Shown in pieces: positions 1 to 9,269 of a stretch of DNA of 64,000 nt (position 1 is the first letter of the stretch; each line of letters begins with the position of its first letter). The stretch is taken from the NCBI RefSeq assembly GCF_014647795.1, contig NZ_BMPW01000014.1, positions 124,001 through 188,000 on the forward strand, in the 5' to 3' direction. The notes beneath the pieces were generated by a model. It was not told the DNA's origin. It did no database searches and was given only the letters and a program-made list of their open reading frames with translations. The translations under genes and the position numbers were made by a program. The DNA is from Actinoplanes campanulatus. GTDB lineage: Bacteria > Actinomycetota > Actinomycetes > Mycobacteriales > Micromonosporaceae.

Positions 1-1
1 C

Positions 2-349
2 CTGCTCTACCTGCGCCAGGAGGGCCGCGGCATCGGCCTGTACGCGAAGCTCGACGCCTACGCCCTCCAGGACACCGGGCTCGACACCTACCAGGCGAAC
101 CTGGCGCTGGGCCACGGCGAGGACGAGCGGGACTACACCCCGGCCGCGCAGATGCTGACCGCGCTGGGCGCCGGCCGGATCCGGCTGCTGAGCAACAACC
201 CGGACAAGGCCGCCCAACTGGACGCCCTCGGCGTGGAGGTGGCCGACCGGATCCCGACCGCGGTGCACCTCTCCCAGGCCAACGCCCGCTACCTGTCGGC
301 CAAGGTCGCGCACACCCACCACACCATCGACCTGCCGTTGGCCGGCTGA
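2..349 (+). CDS. ribA: GTP cyclohydrolase II (RibA), C-terminal part
   Basis: The gene enters the window already in frame and shows its last 115 residues. It opens GTP and releases formate in the first step of riboflavin synthesis. The family signature LRQEGRGIGL sits at the very start of the visible part, and the tail (AGRIRLLSNNP, then a GVEVADRIP-like stretch) is typical of RibA C-termini. The zinc cysteines and any fused RibB domain lie upstream and cannot be seen. A riboflavin-type deaminase follows 80 bases downstream on the same strand, which supports the assignment. Confidence 0.9.
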   Translation: MLYLRQEGRGIGLYAKLDAYALQDTGLDTYQANLALGHGEDERDYTPAAQMLTALGAGRIRLLSNNPDKAAQLDALGVEVADRIPTAVHLSQANARYLSAKVAHTHHTIDLPLAG

Positions 350-429
350 TCCGGACCGGCCGGAATCGTCGATTCGGGCGGCGGCGCGCCGATGGGACGT
401 CACCACCCCTCGCCGAAGGGACCCCTCGC

Positions 430-897
430 ATGGCCTTCACGTACGACGTCGACCGGCGCTGGCTGACCACCGCGATCGACCTCTCCCGGCTCTCTCCCCC
501 GTCGCCGAGCCACTACGCGGTCGGCGCCGTCATCGTCGACCGGCACGGCACGGCGCTGGCCACCGGCTACACCGGCGAGTCGCACCCGGCCCACCACGCC
601 GAGGAGGCGGCGCTCGCCAAGCTGGCCGGCCACCGCGACCTCGATCTGGCCGGCGCCACCATGTACAGCTCGCTGGAGCCGTGCACGACCCGCCGGTCCC
701 GGCCCACCTCGTGCACGCATCTGATCCTGACCGCCGGGATCGGCCGGGTCGTGCTGGCGTTGCGTGAGCCGTCGCTGTTCGCCGACTGCGAGGGTGTGCG
801 CATCCTGGCGGACGGCGGAGTGGCCGTGGTCGAGCACCCGGGCCTGGGCGATCTGGTCCGGGACGTCAACGCCCACCTGCTGGCGCCCGCCGTCTAG
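430..897 (+). CDS. Stand-alone RibD-type pyrimidine deaminase domain protein
   Basis: A 155-residue protein of the cytidine/deoxycytidylate deaminase fold. Zinc and catalytic residues are visible: H56-A-E58, then P-C85 and C95 in a PCTTRRSRPTSC segment, spaced as in the RibD deaminase domain. RibD is normally a ~350-residue fusion with a reductase domain; that half is absent here. It follows ribA on the same strand, so deamination of the diaminopyrimidine intermediate is the natural inference, with the reductase encoded elsewhere. A tailoring deaminase for another pyrimidine is the alternative. Confidence 0.8.
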   Translation: MAFTYDVDRRWLTTAIDLSRLSPPSPSHYAVGAVIVDRHGTALATGYTGESHPAHHAEEAALAKLAGHRDLDLAGATMYSSLEPCTTRRSRPTSCTHLILTAGIGRVVLALREPSLFADCEGVRILADGGVAVVEHPGLGDLVRDVNAHLLAPAV

Positions 898-919
898 AAG
901 GATCGAGGAGGATGAGCAG

Positions 920-1390
920 GTGACCGACGCTTCACCCGTACGCTGGCTGACCGGCGCCGAGCCGGAGGCCTGGATCAACCTGGCGCAGGTGCTGATGATG
1001 CTGCCCACCGCCCTGGACCAGCAGTTGCGCCAGGACGCCGGCATTCCGCACGCCTACTACCAGATTCTGGCCACGCTCAGCGCCGAGCCGGGCCGGGCCA
1101 TGCGGATGACCCGGCTGGCCCGGCTGACCGGGACCACCACGACCCGGCTGTCGCACGCGGTCAGCAATCTCGAACAGCGCGGCTGGGTGCTGCGGCAGGC
1201 CTGCCCCAGCGACAAGCGCGGCCAGATCGCGCAGCTCACCGAGGCCGGGATGGCGGCGCTGCGGGCGGCCGCGCCGGGCCATGTGGCCGAGGTGCGCCGC
1301 CTGGTCTTCGACCACCTGACCGCCGAGGACGTCGCCCGGCTGCGCGACATCACCGCCAAGCTGGTGCCGCCCCTCACAAACAGTAAATAA
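920..1390 (+). CDS. MarR family transcriptional regulator
   Basis: A 156-residue winged-helix regulator. The MarR core is clear: MTRLARLTGTTTTRLSHAVS recognition region, then LEQRGWVLRQ and a DKRGQ wing followed by LTEAGMAAL. The GTG start at 920 is chosen because GAGGAGG lies at 905-911, eight bases upstream; the frame stays open further up only as a shadow of the deaminase gene. An MFS exporter begins 38 bases downstream, so it probably controls that transporter. The ligand is unknown. Confidence 0.85.
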   Translation: MTDASPVRWLTGAEPEAWINLAQVLMMLPTALDQQLRQDAGIPHAYYQILATLSAEPGRAMRMTRLARLTGTTTTRLSHAVSNLEQRGWVLRQACPSDKRGQIAQLTEAGMAALRAAAPGHVAEVRRLVFDHLTAEDVARLRDITAKLVPPLTNSK

Positions 1391-1428
1391 ACTTTACCCA
1401 ACGGGGTCGATCGAGCAAGGATCGACTG

Positions 1429-2628
1429 ATGTGGACCACTGGATTCACCCGCTACTTCGTGGCCCGGGCCGTCTCCGTCTTCGGCGACGCGATGCTCACG
1501 GTGGCGGCCGCGCTGGCGGTCGGGCGGATCCACGGCGCCACCGGGGTCGGGCTGGTGCTGGCCGCCTGGATGCTGCCGATGCTCGGGTGCATCCTGTTCG
1601 GCGGGGTGTTCGCGGACCGGTTCGGCGCCCGGCCGCTGATGCTCGGCGCCGACCTGGTGCGGGTCGTCGCCCAGGGCGTCGTCGCGGTCGCCTTCTTCAC
1701 CGGCACCCCGTCGCTGGGCCTGCTGATCGTCTGCGCGGCGGTCAGCGGCGCGTCCGCCGCGATGTTCCAGCCCGGCGTCAACGGCATCGTGCCACTCGTC
1801 GCGAGCGATCCCCACAAGGCCAATGCCGTCATCCGTACGGCGGTCGCGATCGCCGAGATGCTCGGCCCCGCCGCCGCGGGCCTGATCTTCGCGTTCCTCG
1901 GGCCCGGTCCGGTGTACGCGGTGGACGCCGCGACCTTCGCGATCAGCGCCCTCTGCCTGGCAGGCCTGCGACTGGACGAGGTCCCGCGCACCTCGTCGTC
2001 GACGATCCGCGACCTGAGGGAGGGCTGGCACGAGTTCCGCGCCCGGCGGTGGATCTGGTCGGTGATCCTGGTCTGGGTCTTCTACGGGATCTTCCTGTTC
2101 GGCCCGCTCATCCCGCTCGGCGCCACCCTGGTCAGCGCGGATCTGGGCGCCACCGCGTACGGCTGGATGCACTCCGCCCTCGGCGCCGGAACCGTCTGCG
2201 GTGGCATCGCGGCCCTCCGGCTGCGGCCCGCGCGCCCGCTCGCCGCCGGAGCCGTGGCGATGTTCGCCTTCGTGCTGCTGCCGCTGGCCATCGCGCTGCA
2301 CGCCGGTCTGCCGCTGCTGCTGGCCGCGGCCGCGGTCAACGGCCTGGTCTGGGCGTTCTGGTCGGTGCAGTGGCAGACCAGCGTGCAGACCCAGGTGCCG
2401 CCGGACATGCTCAACCGGATGACCTCGTACGAGGTGCTCGGCTCGACCGGCAGCCTCCCGATCGGTCAGGCGCTCGCCGGGCCGGTCGCCGCGGTCGTCG
2501 GCGCGGAACTGGTCCTCGGCTCGTCGGTGCTGGCCGGCGTCCTCGGTTGCGCGGCCCTGCTGCTCATCCCGGCGGTCCGCGAGCTGGGTCGCGCCCCCGC
2601 ACCGGAACCGGCGAAGGCCCGGACATAA
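1429..2628 (+). CDS. MFS transporter, drug-export type
   Basis: A 399-residue membrane protein with about twelve hydrophobic segments. It starts TGFTRYFVARAVSVFGDAML, the entry of the enterobactin-exporter/MFS_3 subgroup, and has a loop-2 motif GGVFADRFGARPLML (G-x-x-x-D-R-x-G-x-R). These features suggest proton-driven export of a small molecule. It lies 38 bases after the MarR gene on the same strand, a common regulator-exporter arrangement. The substrate cannot be read from sequence. Confidence 0.85.
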   Translation: MWTTGFTRYFVARAVSVFGDAMLTVAAALAVGRIHGATGVGLVLAAWMLPMLGCILFGGVFADRFGARPLMLGADLVRVVAQGVVAVAFFTGTPSLGLLIVCAAVSGASAAMFQPGVNGIVPLVASDPHKANAVIRTAVAIAEMLGPAAAGLIFAFLGPGPVYAVDAATFAISALCLAGLRLDEVPRTSSSTIRDLREGWHEFRARRWIWSVILVWVFYGIFLFGPLIPLGATLVSADLGATAYGWMHSALGAGTVCGGIAALRLRPARPLAAGAVAMFAFVLLPLAIALHAGLPLLLAAAAVNGLVWAFWSVQWQTSVQTQVPPDMLNRMTSYEVLGSTGSLPIGQALAGPVAAVVGAELVLGSSVLAGVLGCAALLLIPAVRELGRAPAPEPAKART

Positions 2629-2637
2629 CATGCGGAA

Positions 2638-2985
2638 ATGGCCTTCCAGATCAAGCGGGTGCAGGACGATCCCGATCCGGGCGACGGCTACCGGATCCTG
2701 GTGGACCGGCTCTGGCCGCGCGGTGTCTCCAAGGAGCGCGCGGCCCTCGGCGAGTGGGCCAAGGACGCCGCGCCGAGCACCGGGCTGCGGCAGTGGTTCC
2801 ACCAGCACACCGGCGAGTTCGGCGAGTTCGCCCGGCGCTACCGGGCCGAGCTCGACGCCAACCCGGAGGCCGTCGCGGCGCTGCGCCGCAAGGAGCGCGA
2901 GCACGGCACGGTGACCCTGCTCTACAGCGTCCGCGACACCGTGAACAATCATGCCCGCGTGCTCGCCGACCATCTGGAGTCCTGA
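2638..2985 (+). CDS. DUF488 family protein
   Basis: A 115-residue cytosolic protein. The opening (IKRVQDDPDPGDGYRILVDRLWPRG) and the later WFHQHTGEFGEFARRYRAEL and TLLYSVRDTVNNHA blocks are the hallmarks of DUF488, a small family of unknown function. It begins 9 bases after the MFS gene and is followed 2 bases later by the M19 gene, so the three are probably cotranscribed. No catalytic role is established for the family. Confidence 0.88.
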   Translation: MAFQIKRVQDDPDPGDGYRILVDRLWPRGVSKERAALGEWAKDAAPSTGLRQWFHQHTGEFGEFARRYRAELDANPEAVAALRRKEREHGTVTLLYSVRDTVNNHARVLADHLES

Positions 2986-2987
2986 AC

Positions 2988-3938
2988 GTGTCACTGCTCT
3001 GGGAACAACACTGCTGCCTGCCGCTGACGAGCGCCGCCGACCTCGGTGAGCTGGACCGCTACCGCCGTCCGGGTGGCAGTTACGTCTCGGTCAACGTGGG
3101 GTACGCCCCGCACGGCTACGACGAGGTCGTCGCGCTGCTGGCGGACTGGCGGCCGCGGATCGGGGCGGACGAGCGGTTCGTGCTCGCCGCCGGGCTCGCC
3201 GACCTGGACACGGCCCGCGACACCGGACGGGTGGCGGTCGCCTTCGACCTGGAGGACTCGGGCCCGCTGGACGGGCGGCTGGACCGGGTGCGGGAGTTCT
3301 ACGACCTGGGCGTGCGCACCATGCTGCCGTCCTACAACAACCGCAACGCGGCCGGCGGCGGGTGCCTGGACGAGACCGACGAGGGGCTGACCGCGTACGG
3401 CCGGGATCTGATCCGCGAGATGAACGCGGTCGGCATGGTGGCCGACGGCTCGCACTGCGGCGCCCGGACCGCCCTCGACATCAGCGACGTCACCACCAAG
3501 CCGATGATCTACAGCCACTCCTGCATGCGGGCGCTGTGGGACCACCCGCGCAACATCACCGACGAGCAGGCACGGGCGTGCGCGGCCACCGGCGGCGTCA
3601 TCGGGATCACCGGCATCGGCATCTTCCTGGGCCCGAACGACGCGTCGGTGGACGCCTTCGTCCGGCACGTCGACTACGCGGTCGAGCTGGTCGGGCCGGA
3701 GCACGTCGGCCTGTCGACGGACTTCTCGTTCGACTTCGAGGACGCCAACGCGGCGATCCGCGACAACCCGGAGCTGTTCCCCGACTGGTTCACCCGCTGG
3801 GGCCCGATCAACTTCACCCCGCCGGAGGGCCTGTTCGCGGTGGAGGCCGCCCTGCGCGACCGCGGCTACCCGGCGGACGCGGTGGCGGCCATCCTGGGCG
3901 GCAACTTCCGCCGCGTCGCCGCCGCCTGCTGGACCTGA
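2988..3938 (+). CDS. Peptidase M19 (membrane dipeptidase-like) family protein
   Basis: A 316-residue TIM-barrel metal-dependent hydrolase related to renal dipeptidase. Visible blocks are VAFDLEDSGPL, DGSHCGARTALDIS, KPMIYSHSCMRAL, and HVGLSTDFSFDFED near the end. The N-terminal HxD zinc motif of classical enzymes reads H-C-C here (WEQHCCLPL), so a ligand Asp is missing at that spot and metal binding or substrate may differ. The GTG start at 2988 is two bases after the preceding stop; the frame continues upstream only as a shadow of the MFS gene. There is no signal peptide, so it is probably cytoplasmic. Confidence 0.82.
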   Translation: MSLLWEQHCCLPLTSAADLGELDRYRRPGGSYVSVNVGYAPHGYDEVVALLADWRPRIGADERFVLAAGLADLDTARDTGRVAVAFDLEDSGPLDGRLDRVREFYDLGVRTMLPSYNNRNAAGGGCLDETDEGLTAYGRDLIREMNAVGMVADGSHCGARTALDISDVTTKPMIYSHSCMRALWDHPRNITDEQARACAATGGVIGITGIGIFLGPNDASVDAFVRHVDYAVELVGPEHVGLSTDFSFDFEDANAAIRDNPELFPDWFTRWGPINFTPPEGLFAVEAALRDRGYPADAVAAILGGNFRRVAAACWT

Positions 3939-4370
3939 CGCACCCGCTCACCACCCCTCCGCCGGCAGGCCCACGCGCTCGCCGACTCAACCCCGGCAGG
4001 AGCAACACGCCCACGGCCAAAGGACCCAGCAGGCGCACACGCTCACGCCAGAAGCCGGCAGGCGCACACGCTCACAGCAGCGTGACCCCCCACCCGCGCA
4101 ATCACCTCGACCACCGCGCACGCGCCGCCCCTCGTGTGCGGCCACCCACCCTCACCCCGGCACCGCCCGAGCTGTCCGTTTTCAAGTGGCCGCGCCGTGG
4201 TCGATCTTGCCCGGCGGGCGCGGCACGGGCCGGAGCGGGCAGCGGGCTCGCGGGGCCGGGCGGAACGGCCGTGAAAGGACGGGACGGCGGCACGCGTACC
4301 GAAAAGTGATCTGAGCCATCGACGAACCTCGACAGTATGATCCTTCGGGAAAGCGCATTCCTGGAGGTTG
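3939..4370. other. 432-bp intergenic region with short direct repeats and an interspersed repeat
   Basis: No convincing gene. An 18-bp direct repeat GCAGGCGCACACGCTCAC occurs at 4029-4046 and again at 4058-4075 (period 29 bp), with a degenerate relative near 3965. The right half (about 4208-4305) is a member of an interspersed repeat family seen at three other places in this window. A possible -10 box TATGAT lies at 4336-4341, upstream of the pectinesterase gene. Confidence 0.6.
4208..4305 (+). repeat. Interspersed repeat copy A
   Basis: A GC-rich element of about 100 bp beginning TTGCCCGGCGGGCGCGGCAC, continuing GGCCGGAGCGGGCAGCG, and ending with ACGCGTACCGAAAAG. The same ordered blocks occur near 17966-18070, 36231-36366 (minus) and 37328-37440. 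It is extragenic and reads toward the pectinesterase gene. No transposase or ORF is associated with it. Confidence 0.65.
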
Positions 4371-5573
4371 ATGATGGGTGTAGCAGCAGTGGCCGCCGTG
4401 GCGCTGATGGCGGTCGTGCAGGTTCCACCGGGGACCACCGCCCGGCCGGTCCTGTCGGCGGCCGAGGCGGCTCCGTTCACGGCCGCGAACTATCTGGGCT
4501 TCTCCGGCACGTACGCCGCTCCGGTGGCCGATCCCTGGCGGCCGCGCCCGATCCGGACCCCGCACCGCCCCGACCTCGTCGTCGGTGGGCGCGGCTTCGC
4601 GACCGTGCAGGACGCCGTGGACGCCGCCCACCGGGCCGGCGGCGGGAAGCGGCTCTGGATCGCGGTGCGGCCGGGCACGTACACCGGCACGGTGTTCATC
4701 CCGGCCGGCACTCCCCCGTTGACGATCTACGGCGCCGGGCGGGCCGAGGACGTACGCCTGGAATTCACCGTCGACGCCACGGTCACCCCCGCGCAGTGGG
4801 CCGCCCAGGTCAACCCCGACGGCCGGTACGCCGAGGGCGACCCGGCCTGGCCCATGTACCAGTCGTGCGCCACGAGGACCAGCGCCACGGCCGGGCTGTG
4901 CGCCACGGTCGTGTGGGCGCAGAGCACCGACCTCCAGCTGAAGAACCTGACCGTCACGAACACCCTGCTGGACACCGTGGACCGGGGCACCCATCAGGCG
5001 CTCGCGCTGCGGACCGACGCGGACCGCACCCAACTGGAGGGGCTGCGCCTGATCAGCCGCCAGGACACCCTGATGACCAACGCCGACGACGTGACCCGGA
5101 TCGCCCGGGTGTCGGTGCGGGACACCTACGTCGAGGGTGACACCGACTTCGTCTTCGGCCGGGCCGCCGCGGTCTTCACGAACTGCACGTTCCGTCTGGT
5201 GTCCAGCCGCAAACCGTCCGGTGGCGTGATCTTCGCACCGAACACGGCGCCGTCCTGGCCGTACGGATTCCTGGTGACCCGGTCCCGGATCGTGGCCGAC
5301 GACGGCTACGCGGCCGCGCCCACCGGCCGCCTCGGCCGCGCCTGGGACCAGGGCGCGGGCGCCACCGGCTACCTGCCCGGCGTCACCGCGAACGGCCAGC
5401 TGGTGATCCGCGACAGCCTCCTGGGCGCGGGCTTCGACACGGCGGCCCCGTGGGCGCCGGCCGCGACCACGGCCCGCCCCTTCTCGGCGGCGATCGATCC
5501 GGGACGGGACCTGAACGACGTGCACCACAACCGGCTGTGGGAGCACGCCAACCACGGGCCGGGCGTCAGCTGA
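4371..5573 (+). CDS. Secreted pectinesterase (CE8 family)
   Basis: A 400-residue right-handed beta-helix enzyme that removes methyl esters from pectin. Family motifs are GFATVQDAVDAA near the start, WIAVRPGTYTGTVFIP, LISRQDTLM (catalytic-region Gln) and GDTDFVFGRAAAVF (catalytic Asp, normally VDFIFG). A short hydrophobic N-terminus (VAAVAAVALMAVVQV) fits a signal peptide. Two ATGs (4371, 4374) follow GGAGG at 4363-4367; 4374 has the better spacing. The 3' end overlaps the convergent small gene by 8 bases. It suggests growth on plant cell-wall material. Confidence 0.88.
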   Translation: MMGVAAVAAVALMAVVQVPPGTTARPVLSAAEAAPFTAANYLGFSGTYAAPVADPWRPRPIRTPHRPDLVVGGRGFATVQDAVDAAHRAGGGKRLWIAVRPGTYTGTVFIPAGTPPLTIYGAGRAEDVRLEFTVDATVTPAQWAAQVNPDGRYAEGDPAWPMYQSCATRTSATAGLCATVVWAQSTDLQLKNLTVTNTLLDTVDRGTHQALALRTDADRTQLEGLRLISRQDTLMTNADDVTRIARVSVRDTYVEGDTDFVFGRAAAVFTNCTFRLVSSRKPSGGVIFAPNTAPSWPYGFLVTRSRIVADDGYAAAPTGRLGRAWDQGAGATGYLPGVTANGQLVIRDSLLGAGFDTAAPWAPAATTARPFSAAIDPGRDLNDVHHNRLWEHANHGPGVS

Positions 5574-5742
5574 GGAGGGCGAGCAGCCGCGGATCGCTGG
5601 GCCAGGTGCAGCGCTCGACCTCCTCCTCGGTGCAGGTCAGCAGCGCGACGGTGACGTGGGTGTCGCTCTGCACGAGGACCCGCCACGTCCCGCCGCTGTC
5701 CTGCCATCGGGTCAGCACCCGTACCGCTTCGGAATCCGGCAT
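5566..5742 (-). CDS. Small conserved hypothetical protein (58 aa)
   Basis: A 58-residue protein beginning MPDSEAVRVLTRWQDSGGTW and ending in a LLALLS-type tail. ATG is at 5742 and TGA at 5568-5566. A GAGGAG box lies about 11 bases upstream on this strand, and the frame is cleanly bounded. The content (WQDSGGTWRVLVQSD, HVTVALLTC) reads as a real protein and resembles short actinobacterial conserved hypotheticals I have seen, but I cannot name a family. It is divergent from the TetR gene and overlaps the pectinesterase 3' end by 8 bases. Confidence 0.65.
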   Translation of the reverse strand: MPDSEAVRVLTRWQDSGGTWRVLVQSDTHVTVALLTCTEEEVERCTWPSDPRLLALLS

Positions 5743-5767
5743 GCTCCCATCATCTCCTCACTCGGTG

Positions 5768-5787
5768 AGCGGTCAACCCTGACCGCT
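5768..5787. promoter_or_regulatory. Probable TetR operator overlapping the TetR promoter
   Basis: A 20-bp inverted repeat, AGCGGTCA-ACCC-TGACCGCT, with perfect 8-bp arms. It abuts a -10-like TATTGT at 5787-5792. The TetR ATG at 5799 lies just where transcription would begin, so the mRNA is probably leaderless and the operator would cover the promoter. Autorepression and joint control of the divergent 58-aa gene are inferred. Confidence 0.6.
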
Positions 5788-5798
5788 ATTGTCGGCGG

Positions 5799-6425
5799 AT
5801 GACGACGACACCCGCCGAGAGCCGGCCCCGGGCGGACCGGACCCGCGAGTCCCGGTCCCGGATCCTGGACGCCGCGGTCACCTGCCTGCTGCGCGACGGG
5901 TATGCGCGGACCAGCACCATCTCCATCCAGGCCGAGGCCGGGATGTCGCGGGGCCGGATGCTGCACCAGTTCCCGTCGAAGGAGGAGTTGCTGGTCGCGG
6001 CGGCGCACCACATCTTCGAGGCGCAGCTGGCCGAGCCGGTGCCGGGGCCGTGGACCGATCGGATCGCCGACGCGACCGGGCCGGGCGAGCGGATCGCCGT
6101 GGTGGTGGACTGCCTGTGGGCGACGTTCCAGGAGCCGAGTTTCTGGGCGGCGACCGAGCTGTGGGTGGCGTCGCGGACCGAGCCGGCGCTGGCCGGGGCG
6201 ATCCGGCCGGCGGAGAAGCGCCTGGGCCGGGCCATCTGGGCGCGGATGGACCAGCTGTTCGGCCCGGATTTGGTGGGCCGCCCTCTCTACCTGCCGGTAC
6301 GCCCGGTGCTGTTCACCAGCATGCGGGGCACGGCGCTCAGTTACGCCTTCGACGCCCGCGATCCGGCGTCCGAGCCGCTGCTGGAGCACTGGAAGGAGAT
6401 CGCCCGGCATTCGCTGCTGACATGA
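5799..6425 (+). CDS. TetR/AcrR family transcriptional regulator
   Basis: A 208-residue regulator. The N-terminal helix-turn-helix is clear ([20 protein letters not shown], then [19 protein letters not shown]), followed by an unassigned ligand domain. It sits 85 bases upstream of an operon of acyl-CoA or lipid-type enzymes (SDR, nitronate monooxygenase, crotonase), which it may regulate along with itself. The start follows a TATTGT -10 box by six bases, which suggests a leaderless message. Confidence 0.88.
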   Translation: MTTTPAESRPRADRTRESRSRILDAAVTCLLRDGYARTSTISIQAEAGMSRGRMLHQFPSKEELLVAAAHHIFEAQLAEPVPGPWTDRIADATGPGERIAVVVDCLWATFQEPSFWAATELWVASRTEPALAGAIRPAEKRLGRAIWARMDQLFGPDLVGRPLYLPVRPVLFTSMRGTALSYAFDARDPASEPLLEHWKEIARHSLLT

Positions 6426-6432
6426 AGACCGT

Positions 6433-6510
6433 AAACAGACAGCCTTGACTGTTTCTGTCCGATGGGGTGAGACTCTGACGGTCCGGCAACGCTGCCTGAA
6501 GGAGTCCTTC
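6433..6510 (+). promoter_or_regulatory. Promoter and possible operator of the SDR operon
   Basis: TTGACT at 6445-6450 and TGAGAC at 6468-6473 are separated by 17 bases, a good sigma-70-like pair. An inverted repeat AAACAG-N10-CTGTTT (6433-6454) overlaps the -35 box and could bind a repressor; its half-site differs from the TetR autoregulatory site upstream. AAGGAG then lies near 6499-6504, just before the GTG at 6511. Confidence 0.5.
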
Positions 6511-8257
<1,747 letters not shown>

Positions 8258-8258
<1 letters not shown>

Positions 8259-9022
8259 TGACCTTCATCGACTGCCATCGCGACGGGCCGGTCCTGCGGA
8301 TCACCCTGAACCGGCCGCACGTGCTCAACGCCGTGACCGAGGGCGTGCTCGACGATCTGGCCGAGCTGATCACCGAGGCCGGCGACGATCCGGACGTACG
8401 CGTGCTGGTGCTCTCCGGCGCGGGCCGCGCCTTCAGCTCCGGGGCCGATCTGACGGTCGGCGACCTCTCCTCGCCGGCCGGCACGATCGAGGCCGCGAAC
8501 CGGGTGGTCCGCGCCATCCGCGCCGTGCCCCGGCCGGTGGTCGCCGCGGTGCACGGCCCGGCCGCCGGGGTGGGCTGCTCGATCGCCCTGGCCTGCGATC
8601 TGGTGCTGACCTCGACGTCGGCGTTCTTCCAGTTGGCGTTCGTCAACGTGGGCCTCATGCCGGACGGCGGGGCGACCCTGCTGGTGCCGGCGAACATCGG
8701 CCGCGCCCGCGCCATGAGCCTGGCCCTGCTCGGCGAACGGCTGCCCGCCACGACCGCCGCCCAGTGGGGCCTGGTCTACCGCGTCGTCGAGCCCGAGCAG
8801 CTCCGGCCGGCTCTCGACGAGCTGACCACCCGGCTGTCGCGGGCCGCGCCGCTGGCCCTCGCCCGGACCAAACACGCGGTCAACGCGGCCACCCTCGGCG
8901 ACCTGGAGGAAAGCCTGGCCCGCGAGCTGACCGGCCAGTCGGCGCTGCTGGAGAGCGCCGACTTCCACGCGGCGGTCACCGCTTTCGCGGAGAAACGCAC
9001 GCCCGACTTCGCCGGTCGCTGA
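8258..9022 (+). CDS. Enoyl-CoA hydratase/isomerase (crotonase) family protein
   Basis: A 254-residue crotonase. The N-terminal LRITLNRPHVLNAVTEGVL, oxyanion-hole block LSGAGRAFSSGADLT, and second oxyanion block VHGPAAGVGCSIALACDLVL are all present. The usual catalytic Glu near ALLGERLPATTA is not certain from sequence alone. ATG at 8258 overlaps the preceding TGA by one base; an in-frame GTG at 8255 is less likely. It is the last gene of the SDR operon and would hydrate a 2-enoyl-CoA to a 3-hydroxyacyl-CoA. Confidence 0.87.
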
Positions 9023-9029
9023 CAAAGGC

Positions 9030-9165
9030 CGGGTCAAACCCGGAAGAGCGCCGGTGTACGGGGTGGGCACGCCCCACCGCAGGCCGATCTCGTACCCGGC
9101 GCCGACCCGGGCGTCCAGCTCCACGGCCCGCCGGGCCGGGACGGTGACGAGTTTCCCTCCGTCCT
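9030..9165 (-). pseudogene. Remnant resembling the C-terminus of ketopantoate reductase (panE/apbA-like)
   Basis: On the minus strand about 45 codons read as protein: VPARRAVELDARVGAG, then a segment ending RWGVPTPYTGAL. This matches the pattern 'E-L-D-A-x-x-G-x-x-x-x-x-G-x-x-x-G-V-P-T-P' of the ketopantoate reductase C-terminal domain. There is no N-terminal Rossmann part; upstream the frame enters an AT-rich non-coding stretch, and downstream it runs into the antisense of the crotonase gene. It looks like a decayed gene end at the boundary of the aromatic-acid cassette. Family assignment is by motif memory only. Confidence 0.4.
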
Positions 9166-9169
9166 GACA

Positions 9170-9269
9170 GGCCGGACGATTATTACCTATAGGAGCCATT
9201 TGGCTACTTTGAGTGTGTAAAGTCTGCTTCGGCGGAACGGGAGATCCGACCCTGACCTGAGAGGCACGT
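9170..9269 (+). promoter_or_regulatory. AT-rich promoter region of the ligase/ammonia-lyase/dehydrogenase operon
   Basis: A pocket at about 9178-9225 is clearly richer in A+T than its surroundings (GATTATTACCTATAGG and TACTTTGAGTGTGTAAAG). It offers several -35/-10 candidates, such as TTGGCT followed by GTAAAG. It precedes the GTG at 9270 and separates the decayed panE-like fragment from the cassette. I cannot single out one promoter. Confidence 0.4.

Noticed and set aside
400-3704. Long minus-strand open frames opposite the ribA to M19 genes
   Set aside because: They mirror the codon phase of strong plus-strand genes, show Arg/Ala/Gly/Pro-rich composition without motifs, and are usual shadows in high-GC DNA.
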